Shown here piece by piece: positions 15,683 through 23,735 of a stretch of DNA of 35,912 nucleotides. Source of the stretch: Butyrivibrio sp. (lineage in GTDB: Bacteria > Bacillota > Clostridia > Lachnospirales > Lachnospiraceae); NCBI GenBank assembly GCA_024697425.1, contig JAILFT010000087.1:1-35912 (forward strand), read 5' to 3'. The notes under the pieces are model-generated. The model did no database searches and was not told the DNA's origin. It was given only the letters and a program-made list of their open reading frames with translations. How positions within the stretch are numbered: the stretch's first letter is position 1; each line of letters begins with the position of its first letter. Position numbers and translations under genes: made by a program.

Positions 15683-18600
15683 ATGAACATTAGCTTTCAG
15701 ACCATTACAGGTCAAAAGACCCAGAACGAACCGATTCTTTCAGGCATGGATGCGGACGGAAGGATAGTGTCAGGACCCTCAAAAACGGATTTTTCAGGAA
15801 GAGAAGGATACGCGGTAAACCTTGATGGAAGCGGCTTTTCCAGCGACGTATACGGTAAGCACGCAAGAAGCGCGGAAGATATCTCAAAGATGGCTCAGGA
15901 TACGGATGTCCTGACCAGACATAACTACATGGCTCTTTTATCAAACACCATGTCCCCGGAGGATTTTGCCAAAGCCGCCGAGGATGGTTTTGATATCAAA
16001 AATACGGACAGTAAGGAGACTGTCACCATCGTGGACAAGATCAAGAGTGTACTTCTTGAGTCCGGCGTGGAGATCGTCGGTTACAATGATGACTTAAGTC
16101 TTGAAAAGCTCTCTAAGATCACTGGAAGCGAGGGCTTTGCCAGGTCCATTCAGAAAAGCTTTAAAGAGAATGACATCCCTCTTACATCAGAAAATGTAAA
16201 GGCAGCAAAACAGGCCTATGAGCAGATAGAGGAGCTCTCCGGGCTTGATGACAGCGCTGTCAAGTTTATGGTGCTCAATAATATGAGACCCACCATAGAG
16301 AATATTTACTTTGCCTCCCACAGCACCAACGGCCAGAACGTAGCTGAGCGGGGCTTCTATGCCGAGGGCGGATACTACGCCCAGAAGGCCGACAATATCC
16401 ACTGGGAGCAGCTTGCGCCCCAGATGGAAAAGGTGATCGGCGAAGCAGGAATGGACCCCAAGGATGCGGCAAATTTGGAGAACGCCAAGTGGATGGTTTC
16501 ACAGGGAATCCCCCTTACACCGGAGAACCTTATTTCCCTGGATACCATAAAAGAAGTTGGATTCCCCATTTCCGCAGACATGGCAGCAGATGCAACAGCC
16601 TCAGCCATTGCAGACGGGAAAAGAGCTGTTGAAGGAGATCTTTCCGATCCGGCCTCCAACCTTGTGAAAGCAGCCAGATACCTGGAGGACGTAAAGGGCA
16701 TCACCGATGAGAACTTAAAGGATACCATTGCTGAGGGAAGAATGCTCAATATAAGAAATCTCACCTCCGCATATCATATGGCGGCAGAGCCTGTTCCGGA
16801 GAGCGACAACAGGCTGGTTACTGCAAGGTTGCAGCTTGAGGAAGTACGTCTTCAGATGACGGTGGAAGCCAACAAGCAGCTCCTTGACAGCGGCTTCTCC
16901 ATCGATACCGCACCCATGGAGGATCTTATCGAGAGACTTAAGACAACCCTGGGTTATCTGGGAGATGAGGCTGCGGGAAAGAGCGTTGATGAGATCACAA
17001 AAGTTACCCCGGCCAATTCCTCTGTCATTGCAAGGATGACCATGTCCAGGGTCAGCATCATCAAGGAAGGTCCTGCGGATGTAGTTGGAAAGCTTGCGGG
17101 AAGCTTTGAGAGCACAAGCCTCCTTAAGATAAGCCGGGTTTCTGAAGAGATGACGATGCGCTTTAAGCAGGCGGGCGAAGGCTATGAGAAGCTCATGACC
17201 GCTCCCAGAGCCGATCTTGGAGACAGCATAACAAAGGCCTTCAGAAATGTAGACGATATCTTAAAGGATCTGGGAAAAGAGCTGTCGGATGAAAACAGAC
17301 GTACCGTAAGGATCCTGGGCTACAACAGGATGGAAGTAAGCGAAGAGAACTTCGAAAAGGTAAGAGCTTTTGATGTAAAGCTACAGACTACTGTCGACAG
17401 ACTCAAACCCGGAGCTGTTCTTGATCTTATAAGAGAAGGAAAAAATCCTCTTTCCATGACCATAGAGGAATTGTCCCAGAGCCTCGACCATGGAAGCGAT
17501 TCAAAAGACAGAGAAAGCAGTAAGGACAATGAGAAATACTCAAGGTTCCTGTTTAAGCTTGAGAAGAAGGGTGACATCAGCAAGGAGGAGAAGGCATCCT
17601 TTATAGGAATATACAGGCTCTTCCATACTCTTAAGGTCACCGACTATCAGGCAATCGGCTCTCTTCTTAAGACGGGAAGAGAGATGACCGTGGGAAATCT
17701 TCTTGATGCCACAAGAACTCAGAAGACATCAAGACGGGGTATGGACTACACCGTGGATGACGAGTTTGGCGGACTTGGAACAAAGACTGATTCTGCAAGC
17801 AGTATTGATGCTCAGATAAATACCGCCTTTACCTATTACAGAGCAAAAGCCCAGGTGGTTTATGAGAATCTTGAACCTGAAAAGCTCCAGGCAGTAAGGC
17901 CGGATGAGCAGACTCTTTTGCCCGTGCTTGCTGATGAACTGGCAGGAGCCGATGAGGATAAGGAGCTTAGCAGGCAGTATCTTAAGCAGCAGCTTCAGAC
18001 CATAAGGCAGACCGCCTCTCTGAAGGCTGCGGAGCCGGCCCTGGATGAAATGAAGGCAGCGGATATACAGGTTACCTACAATAATCTGGAGGCCATGATC
18101 GAGAACAGAAGGGACCGCAGAAACGGCCATATCTGGGAGAAGGCAGGCACAAGACAGGAGCAGAAAGAACTAATCGATAAAATGGATCAGGATAATTATG
18201 AAGAAACTTACGTTAAGATTCTGGAAGATTTTTCCGATAAACTATCTGAAGAGATAATGACGGGCGATGACAACTACATCGACGTAAGGGCCATCTCACT
18301 GATGCAGAAGCAGCTCTCGGTAATGGGAGGCGGCGCAGAAAGAGGAAGTTTCGATCTTCCGGTGGAGATTGAAGGCCAGGTTATTTCAATGCATGTCACC
18401 TTAAATACTGAGGTGGCTACAGGTTCAAGGATGGACGCCAGTGTTCAGACGGATGAGTACGGACTCCTTACCGCAAGTCTCTACATTGAGAAGCAGGTAA
18501 TTAGAGGAATGCTCACCACTTCCAACGGAAAGAGTCCGGAGGTTGCTGAATATCTGGAAGATGTAAGAAACAGAATGTGTGCGGGCCTTGAGGGCAGCAT

Positions 18601-18766
18601 AAAGGAAGCGGGCACAGACCGGGATAATATAGCAATCCTTTACCACACACAGTCATTACCTGCCCACGCAGGTGGAATGATTACAGATGCCACGGAAGGC
18701 AACAATGAAAAGACACAGACAAGAACACTTCTGACAATGGCAAAGGCTTTTATCGAAGCCCTGTAA
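15683..18766 (+). CDS. large FliK-like flagellar protein (DUF6240-type)
   Basis: 1027 residues, mostly helical, no signal peptide or membrane segment. I assign it only loosely: the position directly upstream of flagellin and the C-terminal region (about 890-1000: FDLPVEIEGQVISMHVTLN, YGLLTASLYIEKQVIRGML, VRNRMCAGLEGSI) resemble the C-terminal domain of flagellar hook-length control protein FliK. Lachnospiraceae carry such large proteins of unknown function in flagellar operons; the DUF6240 label is from memory. The central part has repeated helical segments of 60-80 residues with PLTSENVK/PLTPENL-like openings. ATG 15683 is preferred over the in-frame ATG at 15671 because GAGGAG (15673-15678) precedes it by 4 bases. 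It ends 28 bases before flagellin. Another function, such as an export substrate or chaperone-like protein, is possible. Confidence 0.6.
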   Translation: MNISFQTITGQKTQNEPILSGMDADGRIVSGPSKTDFSGREGYAVNLDGSGFSSDVYGKHARSAEDISKMAQDTDVLTRHNYMALLSNTMSPEDFAKAAEDGFDIKNTDSKETVTIVDKIKSVLLESGVEIVGYNDDLSLEKLSKITGSEGFARSIQKSFKENDIPLTSENVKAAKQAYEQIEELSGLDDSAVKFMVLNNMRPTIENIYFASHSTNGQNVAERGFYAEGGYYAQKADNIHWEQLAPQMEKVIGEAGMDPKDAANLENAKWMVSQGIPLTPENLISLDTIKEVGFPISADMAADATASAIADGKRAVEGDLSDPASNLVKAARYLEDVKGITDENLKDTIAEGRMLNIRNLTSAYHMAAEPVPESDNRLVTARLQLEEVRLQMTVEANKQLLDSGFSIDTAPMEDLIERLKTTLGYLGDEAAGKSVDEITKVTPANSSVIARMTMSRVSIIKEGPADVVGKLAGSFESTSLLKISRVSEEMTMRFKQAGEGYEKLMTAPRADLGDSITKAFRNVDDILKDLGKELSDENRRTVRILGYNRMEVSEENFEKVRAFDVKLQTTVDRLKPGAVLDLIREGKNPLSMTIEELSQSLDHGSDSKDRESSKDNEKYSRFLFKLEKKGDISKEEKASFIGIYRLFHTLKVTDYQAIGSLLKTGREMTVGNLLDATRTQKTSRRGMDYTVDDEFGGLGTKTDSASSIDAQINTAFTYYRAKAQVVYENLEPEKLQAVRPDEQTLLPVLADELAGADEDKELSRQYLKQQLQTIRQTASLKAAEPALDEMKAADIQVTYNNLEAMIENRRDRRNGHIWEKAGTRQEQKELIDKMDQDNYEETYVKILEDFSDKLSEEIMTGDDNYIDVRAISLMQKQLSVMGGGAERGSFDLPVEIEGQVISMHVTLNTEVATGSRMDASVQTDEYGLLTASLYIEKQVIRGMLTTSNGKSPEVAEYLEDVRNRMCAGLEGSIKEAGTDRDNIAILYHTQSLPAHAGGMITDATEGNNEKTQTRTLLTMAKAFIEAL

Positions 18767-18794
18767 ATTCACCATGTGAAGAAATGAGGTAGGA

Positions 18795-19964
18795 ATGAAG
18801 GTTAATTACAACGTATCCGCAATGATAGCAAACAACGCACTTCAGAGAAATGACACGCTTCTTTCAGAGTCACTGGAGCGCTTATCCAGTGGTCTTAAGA
18901 TTGCAAACGCCAAGGACAATCCCTCCGGCCTTGCAATGTCCAGAAGAATGAATTCCCAGATCGAAGGACTGGGAGTTGCCAACGACTCTTCCAATGACGC
19001 CATTTCAATAGTTCAGATAGCAGACGGATCCCTTTCCGAGATCCATGCTGTGCTTCAGAGAATGAGCGAGCTTTCTATCCAGGCCAGCAACGGAACACTG
19101 GAAGACAGCGACAGAGAGGCCATTCAGGCTGAGGTTACTCTTCTTAAGGAAGAGCTTGAGAGAATGGCAAATACTACCGAGTTCAACGGACAATGCATAC
19201 TTGATGGCTCTTTTGACCTTAAGGGCTATGCTACGGTTGGGAGCGACCCCGACTCAGCGATCACAGACCCCAAGATGCAGCTTCTTAGCTACTCCGACAA
19301 TATCGAAGCCGGCAAATACACCATCACAGGTATCGATGTGGACTACCTCCACGTAACAGGAAGCACCGGCGTTGACAAGCAGGCCATCTTCTTCAGAAAC
19401 GGGTCCGAGAACAAGATAAAGATCTATCGCGACGGCGTAGAGTACATGCCCACAGGCATCGCCACCATAAACGAGGATGTTCTTACGATTGCCGACAACA
19501 GCGGCAGAGAGATCAGGCTCCAGATCGACGAGCTTTTCAATGACACTGTGAACCTTGAGCTTACAGGCAAGGGTGCCATGACCATGCAGGTTGGCGCCAA
19601 CGAGGGACAGGTCATGGACATCAGGATCCCCAAGGTAAATCTTCACGCCCTCGGACTTTACAACCTTGACCTTGCCAATGTGGACGGCGCAAGGCAGGGA
19701 ATCGAGAGCATTAAGAATGCCATTACCGCCATCAGCGGCATCAGAAGCAGACTCGGTGCTTATCAGAACAGACTTGAGCACACCGTGAGCAACCTGGACA
19801 TCACCGTAGAGAACATGACCAGTGCTTACTCCAGGATCATGGACGTAGATATGGCTGAGGAGATGACCACCTACTCAACACAGCAGGTGCTCTCCCAGGC
19901 GGGCACTTCAATGATGGCTCAGGCCAACGAGAGGCCTTCACAGGTTCTCCAGCTTCTGCAGTAA
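18795..19964 (+). CDS. hag: flagellin
   Basis: 389 residues. It is the subunit of the flagellar filament. The conserved N-terminal D0/D1 region is clear (SAMIANNALQRND, ERLSSGLKIANAKDNPSGLA, SNDAISIVQIADGSLSEIHA, TEFNGQCILDGSF), as is the C-terminal D0/D1 region (SAYSRIMDVDMAEEMTTYST, QVLSQAGTSMMAQAN, QVLQLLQ). The central variable domain (about 150-300) is of moderate size and forms the filament surface. No signal peptide is present, as expected for type III export. Start ATG 18795 follows a GAGGTAGGA site. Only 28 bases separate it from the gene before, with no SigD-type promoter there, so it appears to be co-transcribed. Confidence 0.97.
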   Translation: MKVNYNVSAMIANNALQRNDTLLSESLERLSSGLKIANAKDNPSGLAMSRRMNSQIEGLGVANDSSNDAISIVQIADGSLSEIHAVLQRMSELSIQASNGTLEDSDREAIQAEVTLLKEELERMANTTEFNGQCILDGSFDLKGYATVGSDPDSAITDPKMQLLSYSDNIEAGKYTITGIDVDYLHVTGSTGVDKQAIFFRNGSENKIKIYRDGVEYMPTGIATINEDVLTIADNSGREIRLQIDELFNDTVNLELTGKGAMTMQVGANEGQVMDIRIPKVNLHALGLYNLDLANVDGARQGIESIKNAITAISGIRSRLGAYQNRLEHTVSNLDITVENMTSAYSRIMDVDMAEEMTTYSTQQVLSQAGTSMMAQANERPSQVLQLLQ

Positions 19965-19990
19965 TCATCTCTTTACCGGAGGATCAGCCC

Positions 19991-20467
19991 ATGACACAGG
20001 AAAAGAAACAGGAATATACCCTCAGGATAACCCAGGCCAACAAAACACAGATGATCACCATCATTTATGAAATGGTCATGGACTATCTTGATGACACAAT
20101 AGATGCCCTTGCTATAGGGAAAAGAGCTGACGCAGACCGCAGCATCGGATACGCCCAGAACTGCATCGACGAGCTCCTTCGCTCTCTGGATATGAGATAT
20201 GAGCTGGCCAAGAACCTGCACAAGATCTACATTTTCTCCAAGAGAGAGCTTCTGGTGGCAGGTGCCAAAGGCAGCATCCACAGAGTGTGGAAGGTTCTTC
20301 AGAACTTCAGACAGCTTCACAGCGCATATCTTGAGCTGGAGAAGGCAGACGAGAGCGCAAAGCTCATGGGAAATACCCAGACCGTCATCGCCGGACTTAC
20401 CTACGGAAGATTTTGCCTGAACGAGGATGTTACTGCGGTTTCCATGAACAGGGGACTGATGGCTTAA
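19991..20467 (+). CDS. fliS: FliS-like flagellin chaperone
   Basis: 158 residues, all-helical. FliS binds the C terminus of flagellin in the cytoplasm and prevents early polymerisation. The pattern fits: ITQANKTQMITIIYEMVMDYLDD near the N terminus (the QLI..LYEG region), AQNCIDELLRSLDMRYELAKNLHKIYIFSKRELL in the middle. It is longer than typical FliS (about 125-135) by a C-terminal tail (about 130-158). The gene starts 26 bases after flagellin with a CCGGAGGA site, which supports the chaperone role. Sequence similarity to classical FliS is modest. Confidence 0.75.
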   Translation: MTQEKKQEYTLRITQANKTQMITIIYEMVMDYLDDTIDALAIGKRADADRSIGYAQNCIDELLRSLDMRYELAKNLHKIYIFSKRELLVAGAKGSIHRVWKVLQNFRQLHSAYLELEKADESAKLMGNTQTVIAGLTYGRFCLNEDVTAVSMNRGLMA

Positions 20468-20537
20468 GAAAATCTTAAGATATTAATTTTTGGCGGCATA
20501 AATTATTAATATGGAACACAAATGAACGACTTTGCGA

Positions 20538-20592
20538 TAGCGGGGCGGAGACCATGAAGTAATTCAAGGTCCTCGGGCCCCGCTATTTTTGT
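20538..20592 (+). terminator. Rho-independent terminator after the flagellin-fliS operon
   Basis: TAGCGGGGC (20538-20546) pairs perfectly with GCCCCGCTA (20577-20585), followed by TTTTTG. The loop contains a smaller GACC/GGTC stem. An additional AT-rich TCTTAAGA palindrome lies upstream at 20473-20480. Confidence 0.85.
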
Positions 20593-20593
20593 G

Positions 20594-20754
20594 GGTTTGC
20601 CGGGAATTGCCCGGGAGATTATGAAGCAAAAACAAATTCTTAAGATTTGACCGCCGGGCCGGTTTTCAGAGGGGTTTACAAAGTTTGGGGACGGTGATAA
20701 ATTCTTTTCCACGAGCTCGAAAAACAAAAAAGGAGATGTGTTTTTTCGAAAAGA
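20594..20754 (+). promoter_or_regulatory. leader region of the Tad pilus operon
   Basis: No gene is seen. A CCGGG/CCCGG hairpin lies at 20600-20614, a copy of TCTTAAGA at 20638-20645 and a GC-rich ACCG/CGGT element near 20650. TTTACA (20675-20680), 17 bases, TAAATT (20698-20703) is a weak SigA candidate. Just before the first gene, ATTCTTTT (20701-20708) can pair with AAAAGAAT (20749-20756, covering the start codon), and CGAAAAAC (20718-20725) with GTTTTTTCG (20740-20748). This leaves the ribosome-binding site AGGAGATG (20731-20738) in the loop. I see no c-di-GMP riboswitch motif. Confidence 0.45.
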
Positions 20755-21795
20755 ATGAAGAAAAAATATTTTGCGGTCTGTGACAGTAATGAGAAGTATT
20801 GCCAAAGACTTACAGAGTACTTAAGGGACAATCTGGAGTTTTCCTTTGACTATGTCTCTTTTACCGATGCTAAGATCATGGATGAGTTCTTTGACAGAAG
20901 AGATCCTAGTCTTGTTATTATCTCGGAGGAGTGTCTTAAGCAGCTGGAAGAGCTGGGAAGCATCGACAAATACCAAAATACCATTGTCCTTGACGAGGAG
21001 ATGGTTACGGAAGACCCGGAGAGGCTGGGCATTATCCTCGATATCAGTAATAATCAGGGGCGCCTTGGGAAATATCTTCCCGCTAAGGAGATCATGGATT
21101 CCGTTATCTGGTACTGCGCGGAATATCCGGAGCAGTTCAGGGATATCGGCTTAAAGCCGGGAACCGGAAAGAGTATAGTACATGGATTCTATACTCCCCT
21201 TTCAAGGTCCGGTCAGACCACTCTGGCACGAAAGGTTGCTGAGGGCTTTGCCCGGGAGAGAAGGACGGTCCTTATCTGCCTTGACGCTTATTCGCCTCTT
21301 AACAAAATGTTCGGGGAAGACCCCGAGCTTGATATCACAGATCTTTTATACTTCGATGATCTGAATCCCGGGAAATTCGCCCTTAATCTTGAGAGGGTAA
21401 AAAAGTCTGTTAATTCCCTGGATATCATTCCCCCACCCAAAACCATGAAGCAGTGCCGAGAGATCAGTTACCTGCAGCTGATGAAGCTGATAGAGCACCT
21501 GTCTGAAAACTGCGGCTACAGAAACATTGTCATAGACCTTAAGGATTACTCGGATGATCTAAACGACATCCTTCGCTCCTGTGACAAGGTGTATACCATC
21601 ACAAGGCTCAATGACGATGATGAATACCGCATGGAGAGATACAAAAAGATTCTTTTGGAAAACGGCTATGAGGATGTGCTGAACAAGACATTAAAGTGCT
21701 GCGTTCCCCACATCAAAAACAGCGAGTTCTATGATATGTGCGTAAGAAGCCTTGTGATGGGGGAGGAAGTTCTTGATCCCTGGTTTGGCAGATGA
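20755..21795 (+). CDS. TadZ/CpaE-like P-loop protein
   Basis: 346 residues. In Tad pilus systems TadZ/CpaE is a MinD/ParA-related protein that localises the assembly machine at the membrane. The first 120 residues look like a receiver-like domain without the usual phospho-acceptor pattern. Residues from about 140 have a MinD-like layout: VHGFYTPLSRSGQTTLARKV at the nucleotide loop, TVLICLDAYSPLNKMFG, ITDLLYF, and YRNIVIDLKDYSDDLNDIL. The loop lacks the signature lysine of the ParA deviant Walker A motif. ATG 20755 is 17 bases after AGGAGATG, an unusual distance that a leader hairpin could bridge. It overlaps tadA by 23 bases. Confidence 0.75.
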   Translation: MKKKYFAVCDSNEKYCQRLTEYLRDNLEFSFDYVSFTDAKIMDEFFDRRDPSLVIISEECLKQLEELGSIDKYQNTIVLDEEMVTEDPERLGIILDISNNQGRLGKYLPAKEIMDSVIWYCAEYPEQFRDIGLKPGTGKSIVHGFYTPLSRSGQTTLARKVAEGFARERRTVLICLDAYSPLNKMFGEDPELDITDLLYFDDLNPGKFALNLERVKKSVNSLDIIPPPKTMKQCREISYLQLMKLIEHLSENCGYRNIVIDLKDYSDDLNDILRSCDKVYTITRLNDDDEYRMERYKKILLENGYEDVLNKTLKCCVPHIKNSEFYDMCVRSLVMGEEVLDPWFGR

Positions 21796-23032
21796 CATGG
21801 AAAGCTTAAGAAAAACCATCAAAGACAGGGTTCTGGGATCCATTGATTTTTACAGGGACATAAGCGACGTGGAGATGTATGAACTCATCGACAGGGAGAT
21901 GGCGCAGCTGCTGCGCTACAAAGCCCTCACCATTGAGCAGAAAAAGACCCTTAGAAGAGAAGTTTTTGATTCCATAAGAAAGCTGGATGTTCTTCAGAAA
22001 CTCCTTGATGATCCGACGATTACGGAGATCATGGTAAACGGCACCGACAACATCTTTATCGAAAAGGACGGCGCCATAAAAAAATCCGAGCTTAAATTTG
22101 ACTCTGAAGAAAAGCTTGAGGACGTGGTCCAGCAGATTGTCTCCTCCTGCAACAGAGTGGTAAATGAAGCTTCGCCAATCGTGGATGCAAGACTTGGGGG
22201 AAGCGGGAACAGCCGTGTAAATGTAGTGCTGCCCCCGGCATCTTTGTCGGGCCCGGTGCTCACGATCCGAAGGTTCCCCGAAAACCCCATAGATATGGAC
22301 AGGCTCCTGGAGTTTGGATCCATATCGGAAGAATTAAAAAACTACATCGCCGTCCTGATCAGGGCCGGCTACAACATCTTCATTTCCGGTGGCACCGGTT
22401 CAGGTAAGACCACCTTTCTCAATGCTCTTTCGGATTTTATCCCCAAGGACCTCAGGGTCATAAGTATTGAAGATAACGCGGAGCTTCAGATAAGAGGAGT
22501 TCCCAATCTTGTAAGACTTGAAGCAAGAAACGCAAACGTGGAGGGCTGCAGGCCCATAACCATAAGAGACCTCATAAAATCATCCCTTCGAATGAGACCG
22601 GACTGGATCATTGTTGGAGAGGTCAGAGGAAACGAGTGCGTCGATATGCTCCAGGCCATGAATACCGGACATATGGCCATGTCCACAGGACACGCTAACA
22701 GTGCGGAGGATATGCTCTCAAGAATAGAGACCATGGTGCTTATGGGAATTGAGATCCCTCTGCCGGCGGTGCGGGGCCAGATTGCCTCGGGCATAGATAT
22801 CGTGATCCATTTAGGCAGACTCCGGGACAGGTCAAGAAAAGTCCTTGAAGTATGTGAGCTGGAAAAAGAGATAGATCCAAAAACCGGAAGGATAGTGGTG
22901 AACCCGCTGTTTAAGTATGAAGAAACAGGAACAGAGGATGGAAGAATAAAAGGAGAATGGAGGAAAGTCGGTGAACTTAAAGGCATTGAAAAGCTTGTGG
23001 CAGCAGGCCTTGAGCTGCCGCCCTGCTCTTAG
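21773..23032 (+). CDS. tadA: TadA/CpaF secretion ATPase
   Basis: 419 residues. Hexameric ATPase that powers Flp pilus assembly and retraction from the cytoplasmic face. N-terminal helical domain with DDPTITEIMVNG (about 75-90), then Walker A ISGGTGSGKTTF (about 205-215), Asp box VISIEDNAELQI, Walker B DWIIVGEVRGNE (about 277-288) and the His box NTGHMAMSTGHANS. Start TTG 21773 is preceded by GGAGG at 21762-21766; an ATG at 21797, two bases after the upstream stop, is in frame and would give a protein 8 residues shorter. It overlaps tadB by 62 bases. Confidence 0.95.
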   Translation: MIPGLADDMESLRKTIKDRVLGSIDFYRDISDVEMYELIDREMAQLLRYKALTIEQKKTLRREVFDSIRKLDVLQKLLDDPTITEIMVNGTDNIFIEKDGAIKKSELKFDSEEKLEDVVQQIVSSCNRVVNEASPIVDARLGGSGNSRVNVVLPPASLSGPVLTIRRFPENPIDMDRLLEFGSISEELKNYIAVLIRAGYNIFISGGTGSGKTTFLNALSDFIPKDLRVISIEDNAELQIRGVPNLVRLEARNANVEGCRPITIRDLIKSSLRMRPDWIIVGEVRGNECVDMLQAMNTGHMAMSTGHANSAEDMLSRIETMVLMGIEIPLPAVRGQIASGIDIVIHLGRLRDRSRKVLEVCELEKEIDPKTGRIVVNPLFKYEETGTEDGRIKGEWRKVGELKGIEKLVAAGLELPPCS

Positions 23033-23735
23033 TGACTGGCCCATATTCCTGCAGGGGGCTGTGATAGCTCTTTTGTTCGGAAGGCTGTTCTATGATTCAT
23101 GGCTGGCGGTGATGATTCTTTTGCCCCTGATACTGCCCTGGTTTGTCCATGAAAAGACGCTGCAAAATCAGCGGAACAGAAGGCTTATGGGTATACAGTT
23201 CAGGGACGCCATCGGAAGCGTCTTAACTTCCATGAAGGCCGGGTATTCCGTGGAGAATGCTTTCATCGCAGCTTACCACGACATGGCTCTTCTGTATGGA
23301 AAAAGCAGCCTTATCTGCAATGCCCTTGCCGGGATCAGGAAAGGCCTTTCCAACAATATTCCCATTGAGAAGCTGTTGCATGCTGTGGGAAAAAAGTCGG
23401 GAAACCGGGACATCCTGGACTTTGCGGAGGTTTTTACGGTGGCAAAAAGAGGCGGCGGAAATATGACGGAGATTATAGGAAGGACCATAGCTGTCATCTC
23501 AAGGAAAATGGATGTTGAAAAAGAGATCGATGTGCTGATCAGCGCAAAGCGGATGGAGGCCGGGATCATGAACCTTGTGCCCTTCTTCATAATTCTCTAC
23601 ATCAGCATCACAAGTAAAGGTTTCTTTGAGCCTCTCTACCACAATCTTCCGGGGATCATTTTAATGACAGTCTGTATAGGCCTTTATATAGGCGCATATC
23701 TGATGTCGGAAAGGATAGTGAACATAGATGTTTAA
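22971..23735 (+). CDS. tadB: TadB-like inner-membrane platform protein (T2SS F family)
   Basis: 254 residues. Together with TadC it forms the membrane platform on which the ATPase acts. Hydrophobic segments: about 24-60 (two short TMs), about 195-215 and 225-245. The cytoplasmic T2SSF domain lies between, with SVLTSMKAGYSVENAF, FAEVFTVAKRGGGNMTEII and the characteristic EKEIDVLISAKRMEA. GTG 22971 is the start, with GGAGG at 22959-22963 seven bases upstream, well inside the end of tadA. It overlaps tadC by 8 bases. It lacks the longer N-terminal region of proteobacterial TadB. Confidence 0.88.
   Translation: MNLKALKSLWQQALSCRPALSDWPIFLQGAVIALLFGRLFYDSWLAVMILLPLILPWFVHEKTLQNQRNRRLMGIQFRDAIGSVLTSMKAGYSVENAFIAAYHDMALLYGKSSLICNALAGIRKGLSNNIPIEKLLHAVGKKSGNRDILDFAEVFTVAKRGGGNMTEIIGRTIAVISRKMDVEKEIDVLISAKRMEAGIMNLVPFFIILYISITSKGFFEPLYHNLPGIILMTVCIGLYIGAYLMSERIVNIDV

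Noticed and set aside
18600-18629. Possible SigD promoter inside the FliK-like gene (TAAA, 15 bases, CCGGGATAAT) upstream of flagellin
   Set aside because: The -10 region has two extra bases compared with CCGATAT, and it lies almost 170 bases before the flagellin start inside a coding region. Too weak to list as a promoter.
20594-20754. c-di-GMP or other known riboswitch before the Tad operon
   Set aside because: None of the conserved GEMM-I or GEMM-II motifs could be found; only simple hairpins are present.
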